64,000 nucleotides of DNA from CAG-791 sp000431495 (GTDB taxonomy: Bacteria; Bacillota; Clostridia; Lachnospirales; Lachnospiraceae), in the NCBI GenBank assembly GCA_052117605.1, contig JBQKIT010000002.1. The stretch is one strand, 5' to 3'. Positions 17,424-26,376 of the stretch are shown here, one piece after another (position 1 is the first letter of the stretch; each line of letters starts with the position of its first letter). The notes under the pieces are model-generated. The model saw only the letters and a program-made list of their open reading frames with translations, ran no database searches and was not told the DNA's origin. Made by a program: the position numbers and the translations under genes.

Positions 17424-18716
17424 ATGACGAACCAAACGATCCATCCTGACAGTAACCGGAAGGAGAATGCAGGCGAGCGCAGGATGCTCTGCCGGGGATT
17501 CCGGAGTGTGCTTCTTGCCGCAGGAGTGCTGCTCTTGCTTTCCGTCTGCGGGAGCTCCAGCTCGCCGATGGAGAACAGCAAGAGTGCGGAATATTCCTAC
17601 TCGGCCGCGGAATCGGATTATGGAGTGTTCGGTGAGACTGGTGCTGCGGGGGGAGCGGGCTCTTACGATTATGCGAGTGATGTCTCGTATGAAGAAGCCT
17701 ACCCGGAGGAAGCCGCTGAAGAAGGGATTACAGAAGAGGACGCGATTCTGGAGGATGGGAAGGACCATGAGGATTCTCCGGAATCGAAGAGAAAGCTGAT
17801 CACAACCGTCAACATCAGTGTCCAGACGAAGGAATTTGATGTGCTCCAGAAATCCATCGAGACTTCGGTGGAGGAGCTTGGCGGATACATCGAGAGCAGT
17901 GAAATCTATTACAACAGCTACAGCTATTACCGCTCCTCGGATCCTTCGAACTACACGCCGCATGATCGCAGCGCCTCCTATGTTCTCCGGATTCCGGAGA
18001 AGAGGCTGGATGAGTTTCTGACAAAGCTTCATGATGGTTCCAATGTTACGGAGGAAAGCAAGAGCGTGACGGACATCACGCTTGACTACGTGGATACGGC
18101 GGCGCATAAGAAGGCTCTGCAGACCGAGGCAAGATCTCTGGAGAAAATGCTGGAGAAGGCGAAGGAGCTGGACGATATTGTCAAGATTCAGAGCCGACTG
18201 ACCGAGGTGCGCTATCAGATTAACAGCATTGAGTCCCAGCTGCGCACGTATGACAACAAGGTGGACTACAGCACGGTTCGACTTGACGTCTCGGAAGTAA
18301 CGATTTACCAGCAGGCACCGGATGCCACTGCCTGGGAGAAGATTTCGACAGGCTTCCGGAACTCGCTGCATTCAGTGGGCACAGGCTTTGCGGATTTCGG
18401 AATCTGGTTCATTATCCACATTCCTCAGCTGATCGTTGCAGCAGTCATCATCCTTCTGGCTGTGCTTGTGATCCGGAAGGCTCTGAAAAATCGCAGGACG
18501 AAGGTAAAGTCCAGGAAAACAGAAAAGCGGAAATACGAGTCAAAGTTCAGAAAGACAACGGATCCGAAGCCTGATACAGAAACGGTAGAAAAGGCGGAAG
18601 AGGAAGAAACGAATCCGAAGGAAATAAAGTCGGAAGATGCAAGCACGGAGATCGAGCCGGAAACCGCACCGAAGCCTGAAGAAACGCCGAAGCCTGACGA
18701 AACATCGAAGGCGTAA
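17424..18716 (+). CDS. DUF4349 domain membrane-anchored lipoprotein-like protein
   Basis: A 430-residue protein. The ATG at 17424 is preceded by GGAGG (17411-17415) at ideal spacing. Residues 30-44 form a hydrophobic signal ending in LSVCGSSSS, a plausible lipobox. An acidic low-complexity stretch follows, then the DUF4349 core (TTVNISVQTKEFD; a coiled-coil around ARSLEKMLEKAKELDDIVKIQ), a transmembrane helix near residue 340 (IPQLIVAAVIILLAVLVI) and a highly charged Lys/Glu/Pro-rich tail with TxKP repeats. DUF4349 proteins have no established role. It is probably an envelope protein. Confidence 0.85.
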   Translation: MTNQTIHPDSNRKENAGERRMLCRGFRSVLLAAGVLLLLSVCGSSSSPMENSKSAEYSYSAAESDYGVFGETGAAGGAGSYDYASDVSYEEAYPEEAAEEGITEEDAILEDGKDHEDSPESKRKLITTVNISVQTKEFDVLQKSIETSVEELGGYIESSEIYYNSYSYYRSSDPSNYTPHDRSASYVLRIPEKRLDEFLTKLHDGSNVTEESKSVTDITLDYVDTAAHKKALQTEARSLEKMLEKAKELDDIVKIQSRLTEVRYQINSIESQLRTYDNKVDYSTVRLDVSEVTIYQQAPDATAWEKISTGFRNSLHSVGTGFADFGIWFIIHIPQLIVAAVIILLAVLVIRKALKNRRTKVKSRKTEKRKYESKFRKTTDPKPDTETVEKAEEEETNPKEIKSEDASTEIEPETAPKPEETPKPDETSKA

Positions 18717-18732
18717 AATTGACAGGATATTT

Positions 18733-18773
18733 AAAGAGGGATGCTCTTTCGAAGGCGAAGAGCATCCCTCTTT
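18733..18773. terminator. Terminator after the DUF4349 gene
   Basis: A 16-bp perfect stem pairs AAAGAGGGATGCTCTT (18733-18748) with AAGAGCATCCCTCTTT (18758-18773). It lies 17 bp past the stop codon. The symmetric A/T flanks could serve both strands. Confidence 0.85.
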
Positions 18774-18784
18774 GTAAAAAAGTC

Positions 18785-18993
18785 TGTTCAGGGATGAGTT
18801 TCGGAGGTGGAAAGCATCCTCATTTGAAAGAAAGCTTGTTCAGGGATGACTTTCGGAGATGAAAAGTATCCTCATTTGAGAGAAAGCTCGTTCAGGGATT
18901 ACTTTCCAGCAATGGAAAGCATCCCTGCTCGGAAAAATCTCTGACCAGGGATGCTTTGGGAATAGAAAAGTCATCCCCAGAGACCTGAAAACC
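18785..18993. repeat. Array of four degenerate 52-bp repeats
   Basis: Units begin at 18785, 18837, 18889 and about 18942 (TGTTCAGGGATGA, TGTTCAGGGATGA, CGTTCAGGGATTA, TGACCAGGGATGC), so the period is 52 bp. Each unit holds a short inverted repeat of the kind GGATG-CTTTC / GAAAG-CATCC. Copies one and two are the most similar. The array fills the gap to the GNAT gene together with ATGCAT-rich palindromes around 19050-19080. No coding function is seen. Confidence 0.85.
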
Positions 18994-19115
18994 GTTTTCA
19001 GGATGCTCTGGAGATCAAAAAAGCATCCGAAAACGGCAATTCCAGCGCACAGAGATGCATTGAGAGATGCATTGTGCGTAGACTTGCCAGGTTGTATTGC
19101 AACTGCATAGGCAGA

Positions 19116-19631
19116 TTATACTGCAGGTGCACAGCCTGATTCATCCCGGAACGTCAGGCGCATCTGATTCCAGGTGACGCCGCCGTGGATGGACTTTTCG
19201 GAAACGCCTTCGTTCCGGAAGCCGAATTTCGAGTAGTAGGGAACGAGTCTGTCCTTGCAGGTAAGCACCAGACCCTTTCGCCCCTGGCTTCTGGCATCCT
19301 CAATCGCTCTTTGAATCAGCTGTCCGGCGCAGCCGCGATTGCGGAAGGCGGGAATCGTGTTTACGCCGAAGATCATCTGCCAGGCACCATTTTCATCGTG
19401 CATCTGCGCCTTCTCATACATTTCATCGGTAAGGTCGGACTCGTCTGTGACCATTCCGTCTACAAAGGCGATCAGCCGTTCATCCTCAAACATCAGCCAG
19501 AAGTGGCTACCATAATGGCTCAGCCGATTCTGGAATTCTTCTTTTGTTGCCGCCTCGGCCGCAGGGAAGCACTCCGCCTCCACGGCGGTTACTGCGTCTA
19601 GGTCCTCTATTGTTGCGGTTCGAATTTTCAT
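19116..19631 (-). CDS. GNAT family N-acetyltransferase
   Basis: A 171-residue GNAT fold protein. The start MKIRTATIEDLDAVTAVEAE is the usual first strand. The acetyl-CoA loop is RNRGCAGQLIQRAIEDARSQ (about 107-126), followed by GLVLTCKDRLVPYYSKFGF, the conserved strand with the Tyr-Phe near the active site. Single gene with no functional neighbour, so the acceptor is unknown. It is flanked by the 52-bp repeat array and an esterase remnant. Confidence 0.9.
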   Translation of the reverse strand: MKIRTATIEDLDAVTAVEAECFPAAEAATKEEFQNRLSHYGSHFWLMFEDERLIAFVDGMVTDESDLTDEMYEKAQMHDENGAWQMIFGVNTIPAFRNRGCAGQLIQRAIEDARSQGRKGLVLTCKDRLVPYYSKFGFRNEGVSEKSIHGGVTWNQMRLTFRDESGCAPAV

Positions 19632-19689
19632 TCTGCATATTCTCCATTTTCTTTTATTTCTTGCATATGATCGCGTGACAGCGATTGCC

Positions 19690-19818
19690 TCATCTCTTTG
19701 CAGGGAATTTTATTATCGCAATTGCTTCATCCCTTTGCAGACGATCCGGAAGAATGATGGTCACATCGGTGTTTCCGCCGAGATACTTACTGTTCATATT
19801 AAGATTTGCCAATGCCAT
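19690..19818 (-). pseudogene. Remnant of an esterase (tributyrin esterase-like) gene, N-terminus only
   Basis: From ATG at 19818, with a good GGGAGGG site, the frame gives MALANLNMNSKYLGGNTDVT then IILPD. This is very like the N-terminus of EstA-type esterases (SKYLxGNTxVxxILPD). It ends after 42 codons with no alpha/beta-hydrolase body. The next bases contain an imperfect repeat of GATGARGCAATYGC, possibly the deletion scar. The rest of the 19632-20071 gap holds nothing else recognisable except a small hairpin near 19940-19965. Confidence 0.6.
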
Positions 19819-20071
19819 GATAACCCTCCCCCGGTACAGAATTAATGGTAATGTAACCATATCACAGAATATTCCTGCTGCGCTTGTATTTTTCAGACAT
19901 GGATTATTCAAAATGTGCAGGGGAAACGAAATGCAGAGCCTGCCAACCGGCGAGACTGGCAGAGGGATTGCATGGTAAAATAAATCTTAAGCGTTTCCGA
20001 AAAAGCATCAATAAAAAACAGTACAACAAGATAGAATGGACCGAGTTTACGGTGGAATAGAGGTGCGAGCG

Positions 20072-20893
20072 ATGAATGTAATAGGGTTTCACAATCCGGA
20101 AGAGGAATTCGGATTTTTGAGTAATTGGTATCTTTCTGACTTTGTGACAGACGGAATTCGTTTTTCCTCCATGGAGCAGTTTATGATGTACCGGAAAGCA
20201 ATGACGTTTGAGGATAGGGCAATTGCTTCCGAAATTCTGCAAACGGAGGACGTTGCCAGAATCAAGGAGCTGGGACGGCTGGTTTCCGGATATGAGGAGC
20301 AGGTTTGGAATGGTGTCCGCCAGATTTTGATTTACGAGGGACTTTTGCAGAAGTTTGCTCAGAATGAGGATCTGAAAAGGAAACTGCTGGATACCGGAGA
20401 TTCGATCCTTGCAGAATGTGCCGTGAAGGACCAAATCTGGGGCATCGGTCTGTCTATGAAGGATCCGAACAGACTCTGCCCTTCGAAATGGAAGGGGCAG
20501 AACCTGCTTGGATATTCCCTGATGATTACCAGAGGCAGGCTTCGGGAAAAACGTCAGGATTCGATTCGGAATCTTCAGGAGAAGGCAGAAGCGTTCCGGG
20601 ATGCGAGAAACTGGAAGCAGTTCAATAATCCCAAGGATCTTGCCATTTCGATTTCTCTGGAGGCAGCTGAGCTTCTGGAGGTTTTCCAGTGGTCGGGAAC
20701 AGATTTGGAGGTTTCCGGAAAGAGAGACAAGATCCGTGAGGAACTTGCGGATGTACTCTTATATTGCGGGTATCTGGCCAGTGATCTGGATCTTGATATT
20801 TCGGAAATTGTAACGGAGAAGCTGGAACGAAACGATCGCAAGTATCCCATTGATAAGGCGTACGGAACTGCGAAGAAGTATACGGAGCTGTAA
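20072..20893 (+). CDS. NADAR (YbiA-like) domain fused to MazG-like pyrophosphohydrolase
   Basis: A 273-residue two-domain protein. ATG at 20072 is chosen over 20036 because GAGGTG sits six bases upstream and NVIGFHNP is the usual NADAR beginning. Residues 1-160 are NADAR: FGFLSNWYLS (13-22), SSMEQFMMYRKA (32-43), QIWGIG (121-126), LLGYSLMITR. NADAR enzymes are N-glycosidases acting on riboflavin intermediates or removing ADP-ribose from guanosine. Residues 164-270 are an all-alpha MazG-like NTP pyrophosphohydrolase with metal ligands Glu197, Glu200, Glu224 and Asp227 (SLEAAE, REELADVLL). It ends 20 bp before the helicase-nuclease gene. A role in nucleotide sanitation or phage conflict is an inference. 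Confidence 0.85.
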   Translation: MNVIGFHNPEEEFGFLSNWYLSDFVTDGIRFSSMEQFMMYRKAMTFEDRAIASEILQTEDVARIKELGRLVSGYEEQVWNGVRQILIYEGLLQKFAQNEDLKRKLLDTGDSILAECAVKDQIWGIGLSMKDPNRLCPSKWKGQNLLGYSLMITRGRLREKRQDSIRNLQEKAEAFRDARNWKQFNNPKDLAISISLEAAELLEVFQWSGTDLEVSGKRDKIREELADVLLYCGYLASDLDLDISEIVTEKLERNDRKYPIDKAYGTAKKYTEL

Positions 20894-20913
20894 TTGCGGC
20901 GAGGCAGTGGAAA

Positions 20914-22845
20914 ATGATTGTCTATGATGGGTTGAAAAGTGACTTTCTGAGAAGTGTGCAGGAGGATACGCTGGCAGAGGAAATTGAGCAGTGCGTGCTT
21001 CAAAGGCTCGGGCGCCACACGGTTCAGAATGAATTCATGTCCTGGGTAAATTCCTACAACTACATGTATAAGGTGCTGAGCGACCCGGGAATACCGGAGA
21101 ATGCAGGGGTGGCCATCGAATACAACATTCCGCAGACCGCGAAGCGGGTGGATTTTATGATATCCGGATACGATGCCGAAAATCATCCGGATATGGTTAT
21201 CGTGGAGCTGAAGCAGTGGAGCAGTCTGGAGAAGGTGGCTCAAAGTGAAACGCTTGTGGAAACATTTGTTGGCGGCAGCAACAGGAGAGTTGTTCATCCA
21301 TCCTATCAGGCGTGGTCTTATGCACAGCTGATTTCCGACTATAATGCGTCTGTTCAGGATGCGGAGATTCAGCTGCATCCATGCGTCTGCATGCACAATT
21401 ATCAGCGGAAAACAAAGGATCCAGTGGACTCGAAGCAGTATAGCACCTATACGGAGGAAGCCCCTGTTTTCACAATGGGACAGGCCGGATTTTTGAGAGA
21501 CTTCATACGGAAGTATATCCGGACAGGAGATCATAAAAGGATTCTGTATCAGATGGATCATGGCAGAATCCGTCCTTCGAAGCAGCTTCAGGATGCAATC
21601 GCCTCCATGATTCGCGGCAACCGCGAATTCATTATGATTGATGAGCAGCAGGTGGCTTATGAAGACATTCTGCGTCTTTCAAAGCAGTGTCAGAAGGATG
21701 GAAAGAAGCGGACTGTCATCTGTCAGGGAGGACCGGGAACAGGGAAAAGTGTGATTGCAGTTCGTCTTCTTGCGGAGCTGACGCAGGAGAATCAGCTGGT
21801 ACAGTATACCTCGAAGAACAGTGCACCGAGGCAGGTTTATGCCGCTAAGCTGAAGGGTGAAAAGAAAAAAAGCAGTGTGACCAACATGTTCAAAGGCTCC
21901 GGAAGCTATGTGGATGTGCCGGATGGAATGATCGATACGATCCTTGCGGATGAAGCACACAGATTGAATGAGAAATCCGGATTGTTTCATAATCAGGGAG
22001 AGAATCAGATCAAGGAGATCATTGCGGCGGCGAAGTGCTCTGTTTTTTTCATAGACGAGAGTCAGCGGGTCACGATGGATGATATCGGCTCTGTGGAAGA
22101 GATTCAGCAATGGGCAGCAGAAGAGCATTCGGAAGTGACGAAGATGGAGCTCGCATCTCAGTTTCGCTGTAACGGCTCCAACGGATATCTTGCCTTTGTG
22201 GACGATCTGTTGGACATTCGCAGGACAGCAAACCAGGCGATAAATGATCTTGAATATGATTTCCGGGTATGTGACACTCCGCAGGAAATGCAGAATCTGA
22301 TTCTGGAGAAAAACCGCATGAACAACCGTTCAAGGATTCTGGCCGGATACTGCTGGGACTGGTCGAAGAAGCATCGGAGTGACCCGGATTATCATGATAT
22401 CCAGATCGGTGATTATGGCATCAGCTGGAATCTGGATGATGGCCAGGCATTTGCACTCAGTGAAGACTCTGTAAATGAAGCGGGCTGCATTCACACAACA
22501 CAGGGACTGGAATTTGATTATGTCGGGGTGATCATCGGAGATGATCTTCGTTATGAAAATGGCCGTATTGTTACGGATTTTCATAAGCGTGCGTCGACAG
22601 ATCAGTCGATCAGGGGACTGAAGACTCTATATAAGGCTCACCCAGAGGAAGCGGATCGCCGCGCAGATGAAATCATAAAGAACACTTATCGGACGCTGAT
22701 GACAAGAGGAATGAAGGGATGCTATGTCTATTGCACAGACCCGGGCCTTCAAATGTATTTGCGTCGGAGATTGTCTGTGTATGCGGATGAGGTCGGGAAA
22801 ATGACAAAGAATAGCTGCGCACATGGAAAGCAGACAAAACGCTGA
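20914..22845 (+). CDS. PD-(D/E)XK nuclease - DUF2075 superfamily 1 helicase fusion
   Basis: A 643-residue protein. The N-terminal 200 residues hold a PD-(D/E)XK-like core: RVDFMISG (Asp80) and VIVELKQW (Glu98, Lys100). The DUF2075 P-loop helicase follows: Walker A GGPGTGKS (272-279), Walker B ILADEAHR (343-350), DESQ (381-384), SQFRCN (motif IV-like) and HTTQGLEFDYVGVIIGDDL near residue 530 (motifs V/VI region). DUF2075 ATPases are relatives of Schlafen and UvrD-type helicases and are often found beside nucleotide-processing genes. It is probably co-transcribed with the NADAR-MazG gene. No terminator follows before the trp promoter. Confidence 0.85.
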   Translation: MIVYDGLKSDFLRSVQEDTLAEEIEQCVLQRLGRHTVQNEFMSWVNSYNYMYKVLSDPGIPENAGVAIEYNIPQTAKRVDFMISGYDAENHPDMVIVELKQWSSLEKVAQSETLVETFVGGSNRRVVHPSYQAWSYAQLISDYNASVQDAEIQLHPCVCMHNYQRKTKDPVDSKQYSTYTEEAPVFTMGQAGFLRDFIRKYIRTGDHKRILYQMDHGRIRPSKQLQDAIASMIRGNREFIMIDEQQVAYEDILRLSKQCQKDGKKRTVICQGGPGTGKSVIAVRLLAELTQENQLVQYTSKNSAPRQVYAAKLKGEKKKSSVTNMFKGSGSYVDVPDGMIDTILADEAHRLNEKSGLFHNQGENQIKEIIAAAKCSVFFIDESQRVTMDDIGSVEEIQQWAAEEHSEVTKMELASQFRCNGSNGYLAFVDDLLDIRRTANQAINDLEYDFRVCDTPQEMQNLILEKNRMNNRSRILAGYCWDWSKKHRSDPDYHDIQIGDYGISWNLDDGQAFALSEDSVNEAGCIHTTQGLEFDYVGVIIGDDLRYENGRIVTDFHKRASTDQSIRGLKTLYKAHPEEADRRADEIIKNTYRTLMTRGMKGCYVYCTDPGLQMYLRRRLSVYADEVGKMTKNSCAHGKQTKR

Positions 22846-22853
22846 AAAAATCC

Positions 22854-22882
22854 TTGCATTTCCCCGGGAGCAGCAGTATCAT
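22854..22882 (+). promoter_or_regulatory. Promoter of the trp operon
   Basis: TTGCAT (22854-22859), a 17-bp spacer, and TATCAT (22877-22882). Transcription would start near 22889, giving the T-box leader. Confidence 0.6.
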
Positions 22883-22888
22883 AAGCAC

Positions 22889-23254
22889 CACAATTTGATA
22901 ACACTTTAAACCGATGAAGCGGAAATAACGCATGCAAAGGAACTCCCAGAGAGCCGGGGATGATGGGAACCCGGCAGTAGCACCTGCCTGCAAATGGACC
23001 GCCGAGGGCGCGAGGAAAGCCGGAAGGCAAGTATTTCGCGACGTAAGACACGCGTGAGCTGTCATGGATATGTTGGTATCCAGTTAAGAGCACAGAATGA
23101 GACGAGATGTTTCATGGATTTTTGCAGGAAGCAATGCGACCATGAGACCGGAATATTTTCCTTCTGTGAATCAAGGTGGCACCGCGGCTGAGAGCAATGA
23201 ATTCAGATCGTCCTTGATGGAACTCAAGATGAGTTCTGTCAAGGACGATTTTTT
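22889..23254 (+). ncRNA. T-box riboswitch, tRNA-Trp specific
   Basis: Stem I's apical part is visible as AGAGAGCCGGGGATGATGGG followed by AACCCGGCAGTAG. The probable specifier is TGG at 22995-22997 (CAAATGGACC), the Trp codon. The T-box sequence AAGGTGGCACCGCGG is at 23173-23187. The terminator pairs ATCGTCCTTGA (23207-23217) with TCAAGGACGAT (23239-23249) and is followed by six T. Uncharged tRNA-Trp would stabilise the antiterminator and allow transcription of the downstream trp genes. The specifier fits the operon, which confirms the reading. Confidence 0.93.
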
Positions 23255-23294
23255 CGTGTTTTTACGAAGTCGAGAGAAAGGAGCACCTGGAAAA

Positions 23295-24760
23295 ATGAAG
23301 ATCAGACCATCCCTGGAGGAAGTACTGCAGTATGCGGCAGGCGGCGAATATCGGAGGGTTCCGGTCAGCACGGAGATCCTTGCCGATCTTTATACGCCGA
23401 TTCAGATTCTTCGGAAGCTGAAGAATGTTTCCGACCATTGTTATCTTCTGGAGTCCGCGGAGGCACAGGAGCAGTGGGGACGGTATACGTTTCTGGGCTT
23501 TGATCCGACCATGGAGATCACGTGTCTGAACGGTCACATGAAGGCAGGCGCACTTTCCTTTGAGACAAAGGATCCGGGAGTTGCGATCCGTCAGACCTGA
23601 AGGAATACCGGTCGCCGAGACTTTCGTTTCTTCCGCCGTTTGCGGGAGGTCTGGTCGGATATTTTTCCTACGATTATCTGAAGTATTCGGAGCCGTCCCT
23701 TCATCTGGATGCAGAGGATACGGAGAACTTCAAGGACGTGGACCTGATGCTGTTTGACAAGGTGATTGCTTTTGACAATCTTCGACAGAAGATCATTCTG
23801 ATCGTCAACATCGATCTTGCAGTAGCAGAAACCGCTTATCGGAAGGCCGAGAGGGAACTGGAGGGTCTGATCCGTCTTATCCGGACCGGAAAAGAGAAGG
23901 AGGAGACGGCAGGAACGCTCCGATCCGAAATCCGGCCGCTGTTTGACAGAGAGCATTACTGCGAGATGGTCCGCAGGGCGCAGCACCACATCAAGGAAGG
24001 CGATATTTTTCAGATCGTTCTTTCGAACCGGCTGGAGGGGGAATATGAAGGAAGTCTTCTGAACTGCTACCGGATTCTCAGGATGCTGAATCCGTCGCCG
24101 TACATGTTCTACTTCTCCGGAACGGATGTGGAGGTTGCAGGTGCATCGCCGGAAACGCTGGTGAAGCTGGAGGACGGCGTGCTTCATACCTTCCCGCTTG
24201 CGGGGACGAGAAAGAGAGGAAAGACGAAGGAGGAAGACGACGAGCTGGAAAAGGACCTTCTTGCGGATGAGAAGGAGCTTGCAGAGCACAACATGCTGGT
24301 CGATCTGGGGCGAAACGACATCGGAAAGATTTCAAAATTCGGGACGGTTCAGGTGGAGCGTTATCATGAGGTCCTTCGTTTCTCCCACGTTATGCACATC
24401 GGCTCGACGGTTCGGGGAGAGATCCGGGAGGATCTGGATGCGCTTGATGCGGTGGATTCGATTCTTCCTGCGGGAACACTTTCGGGAGCCCCGAAGATCC
24501 GGGCCTGCCAGCTGATCAACGATCTGGAGAACAACAAGAGGGGCATTTACGGAGGAGCCATCGGATATCTGGATTTCACCGGAAATCTGGACACCTGCAT
24601 CGCAATCCGGATTGCCTATAAGAAAAACGGAAAGGTCTTCATCCGGAGCGGAGCCGGAATTGTCGCGGATTCGGTGCCGGAAAAGGAATACCAGGAGTGC
24701 ATCAACAAAGCAAAAGCCGTTGTGACGGCACTGGAGGCGGCCAATGATCTTGCTGATTGA
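23295..24760 (+). pseudogene. trpE: trpE, anthranilate synthase component I, with a one-base frameshift
   Basis: Translation from ATG 23295 (AAAGGAG upstream) matches TrpE up to KDPGVAIRQ and then meets TGA at 23598-23600. The rest of TrpE continues in another frame from about 23596 (LKEYRSPRLSFLPPF, GGLVGYFSYDYLKY) to the stop at 24758. Restoring one base at the CC of 23596-23597 rejoins the frames as IRQ-x-LKEYRSP, so the change is a single deletion, possibly CCC to CC. The downstream catalytic chorismate-binding part (LPAGTLSGAPKIRACQL, GGAIGYLDFTG, IRSGAGIVADSVPE) is intact. It is first in the operon and overlaps trpG by 17 bp. Either a real Trp auxotrophy mutation or a sequence error. 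Confidence 0.9.
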
Positions 24761-25310
24761 TAATTATGACAGCTTCTCCTACAACCTGTATCAGATGGTG
24801 GGAGCCCTTTGGCCGGACATCCGGGTGATCCGGAACGATGAGCTGACCGTGAAGGAGATCGAAGAATGGAAGCCGGAGAAGCTGATCCTGTCCCCCGGCC
24901 CAGGACGCCCTGCGGATGCAGGCATCTGTGAGGATGTGATCCGGGAGCTTCGGACGAAGATCCCGATCCTCGGGGTTTGTCTTGGTGAGCAGGGGATCTG
25001 TGAGGCCTACGGCGCGACGGTCGGCTATGCGAAAAGGCTGATGCACGGCAAACAGTCCATTGCGGAGATAGATACGGAAAGCCCGATTTTCAAGGGGCTG
25101 CCAAAGGAAATTCCGATCGCAAGATATCACTCGCTTGCGGCAGTTGAGGAAACACTTCCGGACAACCTTCGCGTCATTGCAAGGACGAAGGACGATGAGG
25201 TGATGGCGGTGCAGGATACGGAGTACCCGGTGTTCGGACTGCAGTTCCATCCGGAATCCATTATGACACCGGACGGTGCGAAAATTCTGGCAAACTTCCT
25301 GGAGCTGTGA
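24744..25310 (+). CDS. trpG: Anthranilate synthase component II (glutamine amidotransferase)
   Basis: A 188-residue class I amidotransferase that supplies ammonia from glutamine to TrpE. Start MILLIDNYDSFSYNLYQ and SPGPGRP (50-56) are typical. The triad is Cys79 (GVCLGEQ), His169 and Glu171 (QFHPES). The residue two after Cys79-Leu is Glu where most homologues have His (GVCLGHQ); this position is not part of the triad. It overlaps the trpE 3' end by 17 bp, implying translational coupling. Length is normal for stand-alone TrpG. Confidence 0.95.
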   Translation: MILLIDNYDSFSYNLYQMVGALWPDIRVIRNDELTVKEIEEWKPEKLILSPGPGRPADAGICEDVIRELRTKIPILGVCLGEQGICEAYGATVGYAKRLMHGKQSIAEIDTESPIFKGLPKEIPIARYHSLAAVEETLPDNLRVIARTKDDEVMAVQDTEYPVFGLQFHPESIMTPDGAKILANFLEL

Positions 25311-25353
25311 GCGAAAGAAAGCAAAAGGAGCGGAAACAAGGAGGAGAAAGATC

Positions 25354-26376
25354 ATGATTAAGGAATCCATTATCAAAATTGTGAACAAGGAAGATCTCAC
25401 CTATGACGAGGCCAAGGAAACTATGCTGGAGATCATGCGTGGCGAGACCACTCCGACGCAGAACGCGGCCTTCCTTGCAGCGCTGTCGACAAAATCGACC
25501 AAGGCTGAGACCATCGATGAGATTTCGGGCTGTGCCTATGCGATGCGTTCGCTGGCAACGCCGGTGGAGCATCCCGGGATGGAGGTTCTGGAAATTGTCG
25601 GAACCGGCGGAGACGGTGCGCATTCCTTCAATATTTCCACGACAGCAGCAATGGTTGTGGCAGCAGGCGGCGTAAAGGTGGCAAAACACGGAAACCGCGC
25701 AGCCTCTTCTCTTTCCGGTACAGCGGATTGCCTGGAGGCACTCGGCGTCAACATTCAGCAGGATCCCGAGCTTTGCCGGAAGATGCTGGAGGAGGCGGGC
25801 TTTTGCTTCATGTTTGCACAGAAGTATCATTCCGCGATGAAGTACGTGGGACCGATCCGTAAGGAGCTGGGCTTCCGCACGGTGTTCAACATTCTGGGCC
25901 CCTTGACGAACCCTGCAAAGCCGGAGATGTTCCTTCTTGGCGTATACGATGAGTATCTGGTGGAGCCGGTTGCGAAGGTGCTGAGCTCCCTTGGCGTCAA
26001 GCGGGGCCTGGTTGTTTTCGGACAGGATCATCTGGATGAAATTTCCGCAAGCGCACCGACAACGATCTGCGAGCTGCGCGACGGCTTTTATCGGACCTCG
26101 GTGATTCAGCCGGAGGACTTCGGCCTTGAGAGAGGAACCAAGGATGAAATTGTCGGCGGCACGGCCAAGGAGAATGCGCAGATTACAAGAGGCATCCTGA
26201 ACGGAACCATCACAGGAACCAGGCGAAACATCGTTCTTCTGAACGCAGGGTCGGCGCTCTATGCCGGCAAGGCGGCAGAGACACTGGAGGAAGGCGTGAA
26301 GCTTGCCGCCGAGCTGATCGATACCGGAAAAGCACGGGAAACCCTGAACAAGGTGATTGAGGTCAGCGGCCGATGA
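25354..26376 (+). CDS. trpD: Anthranilate phosphoribosyltransferase
   Basis: A 340-residue enzyme joining anthranilate to PRPP. ATG 25354 is chosen because a long AAGGAGGAGA site precedes it; the frame is open further upstream without homology. The PRPP-binding GTGGDG motif (IVGTGGDGAHSFNIST) is near residue 80. KHGNRAASSLSGTADCLEALG and GPLTNPAKPE are conserved substrate motifs. It overlaps trpC by 4 bp (ATGA). Confidence 0.96.
   Translation: MIKESIIKIVNKEDLTYDEAKETMLEIMRGETTPTQNAAFLAALSTKSTKAETIDEISGCAYAMRSLATPVEHPGMEVLEIVGTGGDGAHSFNISTTAAMVVAAGGVKVAKHGNRAASSLSGTADCLEALGVNIQQDPELCRKMLEEAGFCFMFAQKYHSAMKYVGPIRKELGFRTVFNILGPLTNPAKPEMFLLGVYDEYLVEPVAKVLSSLGVKRGLVVFGQDHLDEISASAPTTICELRDGFYRTSVIQPEDFGLERGTKDEIVGGTAKENAQITRGILNGTITGTRRNIVLLNAGSALYAGKAAETLEEGVKLAAELIDTGKARETLNKVIEVSGR

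Noticed and set aside
18785..18993. Repeat array considered as a CRISPR locus.
   Set aside because: Units are contiguous 52-bp degenerate copies with no unique spacers, and there are no cas genes. The same applies to 46608-46814.
23585..23605. trpE break considered as programmed -1 frameshifting.
   Set aside because: No slippery heptamer or downstream pseudoknot is visible, and frameshifting is not known for trpE. A one-base deletion or sequence error explains it better.
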